Assembly: GCF_024721315.2 (NCBI RefSeq)
Contig: NZ_JANFAK020000009.1
Span: 1 to 64,000 of the forward strand
Reading direction: 5' to 3'
DNA: 64,000 nt
From: Streptomyces sp. Isolate_45
Lineage (GTDB): Bacteria > Actinomycetota > Actinomycetes > Streptomycetales > Streptomycetaceae
Part shown: positions 43,562-52,241 of the stretch, piece by piece
Layout: each line of letters opens with the position of its first letter
Position numbering within the stretch: position 1 is the first letter of the stretch
Program-made: the position numbers and the translations under genes
The notes under the pieces: generated by a model
Database searches by the model: none
Seen by the model: the letters and a program-made list of their open reading frames with translations, nothing else
What the model was told of the DNA's origin: nothing

Positions 43562-44401
43562 ATGACGAACACGGCTCTGGTGCTCGGTGGCGGGGGAGCG
43601 GTCGGGCTCGCCTGGACGGTCGGAATGCTGGCCGGGCTCGCCGAGGAGGGCCTCGACCTCTCCGGCGCCGACGTGACGATCGGGACCTCCGCCGGCTCCG
43701 TGATCGGTGCGCGACTCGCCTCCGGCGTCCGGGCCGAGGCGATGTACCGGGAGGAAATCGACGGAGCCCCGAAGCTCGACGTCACCGTCACGCTGAGCCA
43801 GACGGCCCGTTTCCTGTGGGCCGCACTCGGCTCGCGTGATCCGCAGCGGTCCGCCCGGCGCCTCGGGCGGGCCGCCCTGGCCTCCCGTACCGTCCCCGAG
43901 TCGGCCGTGCACGACGCGGTCGCCGTTCTCCTGGCCGGCGTACGCGACTGGCCCGGCGCCGACCTGCGGCTGACCGCCGTCGACGCCCGCAGCGGCGACT
44001 TGGCGACGTTCGACTCCGCCTCGGGCGTCGCTCTGCCCGACGCCGTGGCGGCGAGCTGCGCGGTACCGGTGGTCTGGCCGCCCGTATCGGTGGCCGGCGG
44101 CCGATGGATGGACGGAGGCAGCCGTTCGACGGCCAACGTGCACCTCGCCCGCGGCGCCCGCCGCGTCGTCGCCATCACCCCGATCCCCGAAGCCGTCGGT
44201 CCCCATCCGAGCGCCACCTCCCAGGGAGCCGAACTCGCCGCGGACGGGGCGCTGGTGGCGGTCCTCACCCCCGACCGCGCGGCCCGCAGGGCCTTCGGCC
44301 GCAACATGCTCGACCAGACCCGTCGTACGGCCGCCGCCCGGGCCGGCCGCGCCCAGGCGGCCTCCTGCGCGGAAACCGTCCGCGCGGTGTGGACCCCGTG
44401 A
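43562..44401 (+). CDS. patatin-like phospholipase
   Basis: A 279-residue lipid acyl hydrolase. It has the oxyanion-hole glycine run LVLGGGGAVGLAWTVGML, the nucleophile Ser43 in GTSAG, and the dyad Asp at about 184 in RWMDGGS. The ATG at 43562 follows GTGGGGGA. It is first in an operon with an NDH-2-like oxidoreductase, a P450 and a TetR gene. Patatins cleave acyl esters or phospholipids; in this setting it could release a fatty acid for the P450, which is inference. The protein is slightly shorter than typical and has no signal peptide. Confidence 0.9.
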   Translation: MTNTALVLGGGGAVGLAWTVGMLAGLAEEGLDLSGADVTIGTSAGSVIGARLASGVRAEAMYREEIDGAPKLDVTVTLSQTARFLWAALGSRDPQRSARRLGRAALASRTVPESAVHDAVAVLLAGVRDWPGADLRLTAVDARSGDLATFDSASGVALPDAVAASCAVPVVWPPVSVAGGRWMDGGSRSTANVHLARGARRVVAITPIPEAVGPHPSATSQGAELAADGALVAVLTPDRAARRAFGRNMLDQTRRTAAARAGRAQAASCAETVRAVWTP

Positions 44402-44538
44402 CGCACCGGACGCGTACGGAGCGGAACGGCCTCCGCTCCGGACCGGTCACCGCCCACCCACCCCATGAGCAACCACCACCCCATGAGCACCGACCCACGC
44501 GGCCCCTTCCGCCGCACCCTTCGAACCGGAGTGTGATC

Positions 44539-45744
44539 ATGAACAGCAACGCCGACGTCGTAGTGATCGGTGGCGGTTACGCGGGCGTCATGGCCGCCAA
44601 CCGCCTCACCCGGCGCGGCGATGTGAGGGTCACCCTCGTCAATCCCCGCCCCACGTTCGTCCACCGGATCCGGCTGCACCAGCTGGTCGGCGGGACGGAC
44701 ACCGCGGTCGTCGCGTACGAGGACCTGCTGGCCGAACGCGTACGGCTGGTCGTGGACACCGTCACCTGGATCGACGCCGCCGACCGAGGTCTCGTCCTCG
44801 CGGGCGGCGGCACACTGGCATACGACTACCTGGTCTACGCGGTCGGCAGTGGCAGCGCCGACCTGACGGTGCCCGGAGCCGCGGAGTTCGCCCACCCGCT
44901 CGCCACCCTCGAAGAGGCGGCCGTACTGCGGCCGGCCCTGGAGGCCGCGCCGGCGACGGCCGCCGTGACGGTGGTCGGCGCCGGCCCGAGCGGCATCGAG
45001 ACCGCCGCCGAACTGGCCGAGGAGGGCCGCGCCGTCACGCTGGTCTGCGGCGGGCCCCTCGGACCGTACCTGCACCCCCGAGGGCGGCGCTCGGTCGCCC
45101 GCCGACTCTCGAAGCTCGGGGTGAGCGTGCTCGAAGGCCCCGGAACGAAGGTGACAGCCGTGACCCGGGCCGCCGTGTCGCTCGCCGACGGTCGCGAGAT
45201 ACCGAGCGGGGTGACCGTGTGGACCGCGGGCTTCGCCGTCCCGGACCTGGCCGTACGCAGCGGGCTGAGCACCGACCCCGAAGGCCGTCTGCTCACCGAC
45301 GAGACGCTGATCAGCGTGGACGACGGCCGTATCGTCGCGGCCGGTGACTCGGCGGCGCCGTCGGGCCTGCCGGTGCGGATGAGCTGCCAGGCCGCCATGC
45401 CGATGGGGGCCCGGGCGGCCGACACCGTCCTCAGCCTGATCGGGGGCGAACCGCCCGCCGTGTTCAACCAGCCCTTCGGCGCCCAGTGCATCAGCCTCGG
45501 TCGGGGCGCCGGCGTCTTCCAGTTCGCGGACCGGTTCGACACCGCGATCTGGTTCAAGGTCGGCGGCCGTCTCGGGGCGAAGCTCAAGGAGGTCGTCTGC
45601 ACGGGGGTCGTCAAGCACCTCGCCGACGAGGCCGACAGGCCGGGAGGCTACAAGCTCCACCTCATGGAGCGCGGCGGCACCCGGCGGCGGCTCGTACAGG
45701 CCGAAGGCGCCGCAACCCGGGCCGGCTTCCCGACGCCCGCCTGA
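44539..45744 (+). CDS. NDH-2-like FAD/NAD(P)-dependent oxidoreductase
   Basis: A 401-residue disulphide-oxidoreductase-like flavoprotein. The first dinucleotide loop is DVVVIGGGYAGVMAANRL and the second is VTVVGAGPSGIETAAELAEE (about 150). The GD motif is in VAAGDSAAPSGLP. The protein resembles type II NADH dehydrogenases and FSP1/AIF-type enzymes. ATG 44539 lies about 10 nt after GGAG. In an operon with a P450 it could supply electrons, but stand-alone quinone reduction is equally likely. The stop lies within a 16-bp tandem repeat. Confidence 0.88.
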   Translation: MNSNADVVVIGGGYAGVMAANRLTRRGDVRVTLVNPRPTFVHRIRLHQLVGGTDTAVVAYEDLLAERVRLVVDTVTWIDAADRGLVLAGGGTLAYDYLVYAVGSGSADLTVPGAAEFAHPLATLEEAAVLRPALEAAPATAAVTVVGAGPSGIETAAELAEEGRAVTLVCGGPLGPYLHPRGRRSVARRLSKLGVSVLEGPGTKVTAVTRAAVSLADGREIPSGVTVWTAGFAVPDLAVRSGLSTDPEGRLLTDETLISVDDGRIVAAGDSAAPSGLPVRMSCQAAMPMGARAADTVLSLIGGEPPAVFNQPFGAQCISLGRGAGVFQFADRFDTAIWFKVGGRLGAKLKEVVCTGVVKHLADEADRPGGYKLHLMERGGTRRRLVQAEGAATRAGFPTPA

Positions 45745-45792
45745 ATCGACGCCCGCCTGAATCGACGCCCGCCTGAATCGACGCCCGCCTGA
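45733..45792. repeat. 16-bp tandem repeat across a stop codon
   Basis: ACGCCCGCCTGAATCG occurs three times in a row (45733, 45749, 45765), plus a 12-nt partial copy to 45792. The first copy contains the stop of the NDH-2-like gene (TGA 45742-45744). As the period is not a multiple of three, further copies put stops in other frames. It looks like a recent slippage expansion. Confidence 0.85.
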
Positions 45793-45932
45793 CCCGGCTC
45801 CCGATCCGGGCCGGGGACGGATCCCGGTCCACGGCGGGCTCCATGGTGGATCTTCACGGAGCCCGCCCCCGTCACCCATCAGGACACGAACCCATGCCCG
45901 CTTCGCGCCCCACCGACAACCAGAGGAACGCC

Positions 45933-47138
45933 ATGCCTGCTGCCCCGACACCCGGTGAACTCACCTGCACACGACTCGACTTCAACACCGACCCGCACCC
46001 CGTCCACGCCGCACTGCGCGAGAACGGCCCCGTGCACCGCGTCCACGCCCCCGGGAGCGGCGACGCCTGGCTCGTCCTCGGCCGCGACGAGGTGCGCGCC
46101 GCCCTCACGGACCCCCGGCTGAGCAACGACATACGGCACTCCGCGACATGGGGGAGCGACGGCGGCAACGCCATCGGGCTGAACATGCTGCAGACCGACG
46201 CCCCCCATCACACCCGCCTGCGCGCCCTGGTCGCACGCGAGTTCACCGCCGGGCGGATCGAGGCGATGCGACCACGCGTGCAGCAGATCGCCGACGGCCT
46301 CCTCGACGCCCTCCCGCCGGCCGGGACCGTCGACCTGGTCGCCCACTACGCACTGCCGCTGCCGCTCACCGTCATCTGCGAGCTGCTCGGAGTCCCCGTC
46401 GAGGACCAGCACCTCTTCCACACCTGGTCGACCGAGCTCGTCGCACCCTCCTCACCCGCCGCGGCGGGCGCCGCCGCCGGGGAGATGAGCGCGTACTTCG
46501 CCGCGCTCATCGCCACCAAGGCCGGTGATCCCGGGCCGGACCTGATGAGCGCCCTCGTCGGGGCCTCCACCGAACCGGACGGGCTGAGCGCCGAGGAACT
46601 GCTCGGGATGGCCTTCCTGCTGCTGGTCGCCGGGCACGAGACCACGGTCAACCTCATCTCGGGCGGTGTCCTGAACCTGCTGAGCCACCCCGACCAGCTC
46701 GCCGCGCTGCGGGCGGACCCCGGCCTCCTCGACGGCGCCGTCGAGGAGATGCTCCGCCACAACGGGCCGGTCACCGCAGCCGCCTTCCGGTACGCCGCGG
46801 AACCCCTGGAGATCGCGGGCGTCCCGATCCCGGCCGGCGACAGCGTGATGCTCTCCCTGGCCGCGGCCTCCCGGGATGCCGAGCACTTCACCGACCCCGA
46901 CCGCTTCGACATCCGTCGCGCCACCCGGGGACACGTCGCGTTCGGCCACGGCATCCACCACTGCCTGGGGGCGCCGCTCGCCCGCCTCGAAGGCCGGATC
47001 GCCGTGGCGACCCTGCTGCGGCGGCTCCCGGACCTCGCTCCGGCCACCGAACCCGACTCCCTCGTGCACCGCCGGAGCGCCATGCTCAGCGGCGTCGCCA
47101 CCCTGCCGGTGCGCTGGTCGCGGAGGCTCCCCGCGTGA
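45933..47138 (+). CDS. cytochrome P450
   Basis: A 401-residue P450 of the bacterial class. The I-helix oxygen motif AGHET is at about 233-237, the ExxR in VEEMLR near 275, and the haem loop FGHGIHHCLG near 337-346 with the Cys ligand at about 344. ATG 45933 is used, with AGAGGA 6 nt upstream; ATG 45894 would add 13 residues. It is third in the operon, after the patatin and the flavoprotein. Its substrate may be a fatty acid or a small aromatic, but nothing in the sequence decides this. Confidence 0.92.
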   Translation: MPAAPTPGELTCTRLDFNTDPHPVHAALRENGPVHRVHAPGSGDAWLVLGRDEVRAALTDPRLSNDIRHSATWGSDGGNAIGLNMLQTDAPHHTRLRALVAREFTAGRIEAMRPRVQQIADGLLDALPPAGTVDLVAHYALPLPLTVICELLGVPVEDQHLFHTWSTELVAPSSPAAAGAAAGEMSAYFAALIATKAGDPGPDLMSALVGASTEPDGLSAEELLGMAFLLLVAGHETTVNLISGGVLNLLSHPDQLAALRADPGLLDGAVEEMLRHNGPVTAAAFRYAAEPLEIAGVPIPAGDSVMLSLAAASRDAEHFTDPDRFDIRRATRGHVAFGHGIHHCLGAPLARLEGRIAVATLLRRLPDLAPATEPDSLVHRRSAMLSGVATLPVRWSRRLPA

Positions 47139-47229
47139 CGCCGCCCCCGATGGCGATAGCATCCGTACCGGACCACGATCGCCGGCGGCAGGGCGCCCGA
47201 GTGGGCACCGACGACGCGAGGAGTGGACA

Positions 47230-47901
47230 GTGACCCCGGGCACCGAACGGCCGGCGCCGATACGGCGTGACGCGCTGCGCAACCGCGAGCTGCTGCTGGC
47301 CGCCGCACGCAAGGCCTTCGCCGCCCAGGGCCTGGACGCCCGCCTCGACGAGATCGCCCGCCAGGCCGGCGTCGGAAACGCAACCCTGTACCGGCACTTC
47401 CCCACCCGCGCCGCCCTGATCGACGCGGTGTTCCGGGACGCCCTCCAAGGCACCGTCGACGCCGGGGAAGAGGCCCGTGGCGCGGCCGACCCCTGGGCGG
47501 GGCTGGGCGCCTACCTGGAGGCGGTCTTCACCGTTCTGGCGACGGACCGGGGCGTGAACGACCTGATGACGACCCCGATCGAAGGGGTGACCTCCCTCGA
47601 CGCCGTCCACGTCCACAACCACGAGACGATCGCCCTGCTCGTGGACCGCGCCCAGCGTGACGGCGCGATGCGCCCCGACGTCACCGTCGAGGACATGCTC
47701 CTGAGCCTGGCCACGCTCGGCCGCTCGGTGCCCTCCCTGGCGGCCGCGGGGCCACCGCACGCCTGGCGCCGGCAACTGGCCCTTTTCCTGGACGGCTTGC
47801 GCGCCGCGCCGCGCCCCCCGTCGGACCTGCCCGCGCCGGCCCTCACCGCGGAACAACTGGCGGCGGTCCTCCTCGACCTGGGCCCCCACCGACCGATCTG
47901 A
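47230..47901 (+). CDS. TetR-family regulator of the patatin/P450 operon
   Basis: A 223-residue repressor with the HTH ELLLAAARKAFAAQGLDARL followed by DEIARQAGVGNATLYRHFPT (about residues 20-60) and the helical ligand domain. GTG 47230 has GAGGAG upstream. It is the last gene of the patatin operon and probably binds the two GGGGA/TCCCC palindromes before the first gene, giving autoregulation; this is inferred from position and symmetry. The ligand could be the substrate of the P450 or NDH-like enzyme. Confidence 0.88.
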   Translation: MTPGTERPAPIRRDALRNRELLLAAARKAFAAQGLDARLDEIARQAGVGNATLYRHFPTRAALIDAVFRDALQGTVDAGEEARGAADPWAGLGAYLEAVFTVLATDRGVNDLMTTPIEGVTSLDAVHVHNHETIALLVDRAQRDGAMRPDVTVEDMLLSLATLGRSVPSLAAAGPPHAWRRQLALFLDGLRAAPRPPSDLPAPALTAEQLAAVLLDLGPHRPI

Positions 47902-48068
47902 CCCGACCGGGCCCGCTCCGGTCCGTCGCGATCGCGGCTGCTTTCGGTGGCGGCAAGGACCCCGGTGCGTGACCGCAAGTGGCAGCAGGGCTCCTGCCGA
48001 TACAACAAGTCCATGGCGCGTGACCGGCGTCACACGCAACGAGTTGCCTTGAGCGGACATTACCCAGT

Positions 48069-48635
48069 GTGGACCAGCAACTGTTCGCGGAAATCTATGA
48101 CGCGCACGCCCGTGCGGTGTACGCGCATGCCGTCCGCATGTCCTTCGACCGCGCTGCGGCAGAAGACATCGTCTCCCTCACCTTCCTCGAAGCCTGGAGG
48201 CTCCGTGCAACTCTCGACAACGTGACGAGCCATCGTGCGTGGCTGCTGGGGGTCGCCACGAATGTCATGCGCAACACGCGCAGAGCCGCGCGTCGACACA
48301 GTGCGGCGATGAGCCGCCTACCCCTCACGGATCCGATCGCGGATCCGGCGGATGAGGTGGTGTCCCGCATCACGGACAGGGCCAGGGCCGTGGCCACGCT
48401 GGCAGCCCTGGACCGGTTGCGACGCTCCGACCGCGAAGTCATCGCCCTGTCCGTCTGGTCGGGCCTGAGCCATGCCGAAATAGCCGGTGCGTGCGGCATC
48501 GCGGAGGCATCCGTGCGCTCCCGGCTGTCGCGGGCGCGTAGCCGCCTTCGCGAACTCACCGCGGCCGCCCTGGCCGCGGATCCAACTTCCGGGCAAGTGT
48601 CCGTGTCCCGGATCGCACGGGAGGGACACCTGTGA
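48069..48635 (+). CDS. ECF-type RNA polymerase sigma factor
   Basis: A 188-residue sigma-70 family member with region 2 (FAEIYDAHARAVYAHAVRMS, AEDIVSLTFLEAWR) and region 4 (LRRSDREVIALSVWSGLSHA, EIAGACGIAEASVRSRLSRA), and no region 3. The start is GTG 48069. The next gene overlaps by 4 nt, so this sigma factor is made together with a membrane-anchored partner. It should direct a small regulon in response to an envelope or extracellular signal (family inference). Confidence 0.9.
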   Translation: MDQQLFAEIYDAHARAVYAHAVRMSFDRAAAEDIVSLTFLEAWRLRATLDNVTSHRAWLLGVATNVMRNTRRAARRHSAAMSRLPLTDPIADPADEVVSRITDRARAVATLAALDRLRRSDREVIALSVWSGLSHAEIAGACGIAEASVRSRLSRARSRLRELTAAALAADPTSGQVSVSRIAREGHL

Positions 48636-49639
48636 ACGCCGCTGATGACGCACGAATCGAATCGCCTACTCGTGAGGAACTCCTCCAGCGTTTCCCAGGG
48701 CTCTCCGACGAGGAACTGCCGTTCGGCGCTCACGAACCGATCAAGGAGCACCTGATGCGTGAAGTAGCACGAGGTGACCTGGTCGCCGTCCCTCGACGCG
48801 TCAGGCGTCCCCTGCTGCTTGCCATCGGAGTGGCCGCAGCGGCCTGCGCCGTGGCGGTTGCCCTCACCATGAACGGGGCCGGTCCTGGTGAGACGGTCAA
48901 AGCCGCTCCTGCCGAGCCCGCGGCCGTAAGACTGTTGGATCGGCTCGCTCTGGCGGCGGCCTCATCGCCCGGGCCCTCCGTCCGCAACGGCCAGTTCATG
49001 TACACGAAAACGGTCGGGCACTCGACTGCCCTGTCCGAAGTCCCCGGCGGGGGGATGGAAGCCTCCCCCACCGATGAGTCGGCCGAGCGTTGGCTGTCGG
49101 TCGATGGATCGGCCGGCGTGACGACGCGAACCGCGACAGGATCCGGGACGCGCCCGCCCGACGGGGGCCTACCGAGCCTGAACAACCCCACGTACCGCTT
49201 CCTCGAAACGCTGCCCACCGACCCGGATCGGCTGCTGGAGTTGATATACGAAGACACGCGCAGCCAACATGGACCTGGTTCCGGTTCGACCACCGGGCCC
49301 GATCAGCAGGCGTTCGTCGCGATCGGCGACCTGTTGCGGGGCTTCGAGGCCCCGCCTGGTCTGAGTGCGGCTCTCTACCGTGCGGCTGCCCGTATCCCCG
49401 GTGTCGTCCTGGTTCCCGAATCGAAGGACGCGGCCGGCCGGCCGGGCGTCGCGGTGGCGCGCGAGCACAACCACGAACGAACCGAGTGGATCTTCGACAA
49501 GCAGACTCTGCGGCTGCTGGGAGCTCGCGAGGTCGCACTCAGGGACAGCGCCTGGGGTAAGGCCGGAACGGTGATGACCTCGGTCGCCATCGTGGACCGA
49601 GGAGTCACCGATCTTCCCGGACAGTTGCCGACCCCCTGA
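48632..49639 (+). CDS. CU044_5270-family membrane protein, probable partner of the sigma factor
   Basis: A 335-residue protein with a cytoplasmic N-terminus of about 60 residues, one membrane segment (LLLAIGVAAAACAVAVALTM) and a large extracellular domain. The latter shows GQFMYTKTVGHSTALSE, FLETLPTDPDRLLELIYED, RTEWIFDKQTLRLLGAREVA and VAIVDRGVTDLP, the CU044_5270 pattern. GTG 48632 overlaps the sigma stop. Such proteins act as likely anti-sigma or signal-receiving partners; a classical zinc anti-sigma motif (HxxxCxxC) is not present, so the mechanism is unproven. Confidence 0.82.
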   Translation: MNAADDARIESPTREELLQRFPGLSDEELPFGAHEPIKEHLMREVARGDLVAVPRRVRRPLLLAIGVAAAACAVAVALTMNGAGPGETVKAAPAEPAAVRLLDRLALAAASSPGPSVRNGQFMYTKTVGHSTALSEVPGGGMEASPTDESAERWLSVDGSAGVTTRTATGSGTRPPDGGLPSLNNPTYRFLETLPTDPDRLLELIYEDTRSQHGPGSGSTTGPDQQAFVAIGDLLRGFEAPPGLSAALYRAAARIPGVVLVPESKDAAGRPGVAVAREHNHERTEWIFDKQTLRLLGAREVALRDSAWGKAGTVMTSVAIVDRGVTDLPGQLPTP

Positions 49640-49801
49640 GAGTGCTCACCGACCTCGGCTCGTCGGGGTGGGTCACGGTGCCGGCTGTCGCTACTCGGCA
49701 CACGGCCAACAACCCCGACGAGGCGGCCGGCCTTCCACGGTGGAAGCGACGGATCGAACCCCGCCCCACTCGGCCGGCCGGGCCCCACCGCTCAACCGCT
49801 G

Positions 49802-50244
49802 CTACTTCTCGGCCCCGACACTCATCCCCGTAGGGGCGGTGGCCAGGCGGGGCAGGGAACCGGATTCGTCCCCCTTCCATCCGGTTCGGGGGAACTGCTC
49901 CAGCGGGGCGGAGAGGGACGGTGCCTGGTGAATGGCGGATGACCAGTTCTCCGCGGAGACATCGAGACCCGCCAGAGGTGGGGTGTCCTGGCGAAAGTCA
50001 TAAACAAGAAGTTCGCGGCTTCCGTCCCCACCGATGACGACGACGCCGGGGAAGCGCTCCTGGAACCCTCCGGCCTCGTCGAGGTCGATGAGCTCGGTCA
50101 GCCCGTCGATCACCAGGAAGTCTTCAGCGGGAGGATCGAACCTACTCAGACTGCTTGTAGTGCCCAGGAAGTCCCGGTAGTCCTGCGGAAACCGGACCCG
50201 AAGTGCTGCTCGACCTGCGTGATCCGATCGTCGCTCGAACTCAT
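49802..50244 (-). pseudogene. SMI1/KNR4-family gene with a frameshift near its 5' end
   Basis: The major frame carries the SMI1/KNR4-type sequence RFPQDYRDFLG, then FLVIDGLTELIDLDEAGGFQ and VVVIGGDGSRELLVYDFR. Its natural-looking N-terminus lies in another frame: from ATG 50244 it reads SSSDDRITQVEQHFG, matching the start expected for this fold. One base missing in CTTCGGGTCC would explain the shift, since an extra G restores HFGVRFPQDYRDFL. SMI1/KNR4 proteins are common immunity proteins of polymorphic toxins and also have metabolic roles. The gene is thus either a pseudogene or a sequence error. It is convergent with the 48632 gene. Confidence 0.7.
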
Positions 50245-50521
50245 CAAGCAGTTCTATCAAGGGAATCGCCCGAAACTGATGGCGGTGGCCGACATGCGTG
50301 CCGCGGTGAGGAGGACGGGTTCAAGCTGCCCGAGTGGCGCGAAATCAAGAAAGTGGCCGAGTCGACCACCCCTGTCCAGCCCTCACGTGAAGCCGACGCC
50401 GATTCGTGATCCATTGAGTGATCGACGGGCTGTCCGGACCATTTAGCCTGAGCGGATTCGAACGTCTTCGGGGGAGACCGGGCGTGTTCGCGCTCGGGAA
50501 GTCAGTCAGGGGGAAGAGCAA

Positions 50522-51928
50522 GTGAAGTTCACGCGCATGGCTGCCGTCGCCGCAGCCGCGGTGGTAGGACCGACGATGCTGGCCGGGCCCGCGATGGCCC
50601 AGGAAAGGCCTGCCGTCACCGTTCCCGATACGGCCCCTCAGGCCGACTCGGACGCGAGCACCGCGCCCGCGACATCGCCTGCCGCTCAGGCGCCCCCCGC
50701 GGCGGCGGACAAGACCGTGGCCAGCCCGCGCTATCGCAACGACGGCCCCAAGGTCTCCGTGACGGGCGTCCCCGCCAGTTTCACGCCGGACGGGGACTGG
50801 ACTCAGCTGACCGTGACCGTCGACAACCGGGACCGCCTGCCGGTCACCGAATTCGTCGCGACGGTCGGAGTGACCCAGTACGACAGCCTCTTCCAGGCAC
50901 GCCACATCGAGGCGCAGGTCCGCCAGGCGGACGGAACCTGGAAGTCCGTCACCCCGCAGACCGGCGGCGGGGGCAACTACTACGACATCAATCTCCCGAG
51001 CCGTGGTGTCTCACCCGGGGACCACTACACGGCCGACGTGCGGATCCGGTTCGTCGCCGGCACCCCGGCCGCGCCGTTCGAGCTGTATGTGAGCGGCGAC
51101 GGCAAGGATGAGAGTGGTCGGGTCGTCTCGCCCAGCACCTACTTCGACAGCCGCGTCGGTGACGCGAAGCCCGGGGGCGGCGATGGCGAGGAGACGCCGG
51201 CCACGACCGGCCCGAAGATCGGGTTGACGGGCCTGCCCCAGGCCGGTTTCAAGGCCGGAGGTGACTGGCGGGAGTTTTCGATGCGCGTCGACAACTCCGG
51301 CCAGGAGGCGATCGACGACTACCAGCTCGAACTCGTCCTGTGGGTGAAGAACGGAGCCTTCCGGCAGAGTGACATCAAGCTGGAGGTGTACGCACCGGAC
51401 GCCTCCGGCACGTGGGCCTGGCACCCGGTCGTCTCCGACGGATCCGAGGAAGTGTGGGTGCATGAACTCGCCACCGTCGACATCGAGAAGAACGAGGTGT
51501 TCGACCTCAAGCTGCGGCTGAAGTTCGACGCCAAGACGACACCGCACGACATTTCCCTGCACACCGGCGGGCAGAACGGTTGGGACGAGGGGTCGGTGCA
51601 CTCCGAGGAAGTCAGCCACGCCTCGAAGGTGACGGCCGCCGACTCGGACGCCACACCCGGTCCCGGCGGAAACACCCCGAAGCCCGACGGCGGACACCAG
51701 CCCAAGCCCGGTGGGAATGACCCCAAGCCCGATGGCGGTAGCACGCCGGTGGACGGCGCGGGCAGCGGTTCGAACGCAGGGTCCGGTACGTCCGGCGGTA
51801 CTGGCGGCCAACTGGCGGAAACCGGCACCGACGCGGCCACCAGCTGGGCACTGGGCGGCGCCGGTACGGCGCTCGCCCTGGGTGCGGCCCTCGTGGCCGG
51901 CACCGGACGACGTCGCCGCACCACCTGA
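50522..51928 (+). CDS. sortase-anchored wall protein with duplicated domain
   Basis: A 468-residue exported protein. It has a signal peptide (MAAVAAAAVVGPTMLAGPAMA), two copies of a beta domain (first begins KVSVTGVPASFTPDGDWTQL, second KIGLTGLPQAGFKAGGDWRE), then a Pro/Gly/Lys-rich linker with the repeat KPDGG/PKPGG. The C-terminus has LAETG, a hydrophobic segment and RRRR, the sortase E-type sorting signal. Each domain begins with a GxP-x-x-F-x-x-GGDW-type motif and looks like an adhesin-type fold. GTG 50522 is preceded by GGGGGAAGAG. The hairpin at 51934 ends the transcript. Confidence 0.88.
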   Translation: MKFTRMAAVAAAAVVGPTMLAGPAMAQERPAVTVPDTAPQADSDASTAPATSPAAQAPPAAADKTVASPRYRNDGPKVSVTGVPASFTPDGDWTQLTVTVDNRDRLPVTEFVATVGVTQYDSLFQARHIEAQVRQADGTWKSVTPQTGGGGNYYDINLPSRGVSPGDHYTADVRIRFVAGTPAAPFELYVSGDGKDESGRVVSPSTYFDSRVGDAKPGGGDGEETPATTGPKIGLTGLPQAGFKAGGDWREFSMRVDNSGQEAIDDYQLELVLWVKNGAFRQSDIKLEVYAPDASGTWAWHPVVSDGSEEVWVHELATVDIEKNEVFDLKLRLKFDAKTTPHDISLHTGGQNGWDEGSVHSEEVSHASKVTAADSDATPGPGGNTPKPDGGHQPKPGGNDPKPDGGSTPVDGAGSGSNAGSGTSGGTGGQLAETGTDAATSWALGGAGTALALGAALVAGTGRRRRTT

Positions 51929-51933
51929 GACCC

Positions 51934-51967
51934 GACGCGCCGCACGAAGGACTCCGTGCGGCGCGTC
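51934..51967. terminator. terminator after the wall-protein gene
   Basis: GACGCGCCGCACG (51934-51946) and CGTGCGGCGCGTC (51955-51967) form a perfect 13-bp stem with an 8-nt loop, 5 nt after the stop. The remaining DNA to 52241 shows no gene. Confidence 0.88.
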
Positions 51968-52241
51968 GCGCTGGGCGCCGGCCCGGAGCGGGGCGCTCTG
52001 GGGTTGCTGGACGGGTGAGGGCTCGCCCGCACGGCAGTGCCGGCCTCGGACGTCGCGCACCGGCGCGTTCCGGGCCGCGGCCATGAGCCCCGGGGCACGG
52101 GTACGCTCCCACACCCCGACGTCATCGTGCGGCGTGTGGCGTGTCTCCGTGGGACCCGCCCCGATGGGCGCGGAGCCGTTCGGTGATCTCTCGTAGGGAA
52201 GGACGAGGTCCACTCGGCGGCCACTGCGGCACAATCACGGG

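Noticed and set aside
45733-45792. CRISPR array
   Set aside because: The repeats are directly adjacent without spacers and of 16 bp; it is a simple tandem repeat.
43528-45951. 807-residue minus-strand frame over the patatin and NDH-2-like genes
   Set aside because: Antisense to genes with clear GTSAG and FAD motifs; no family resemblance.
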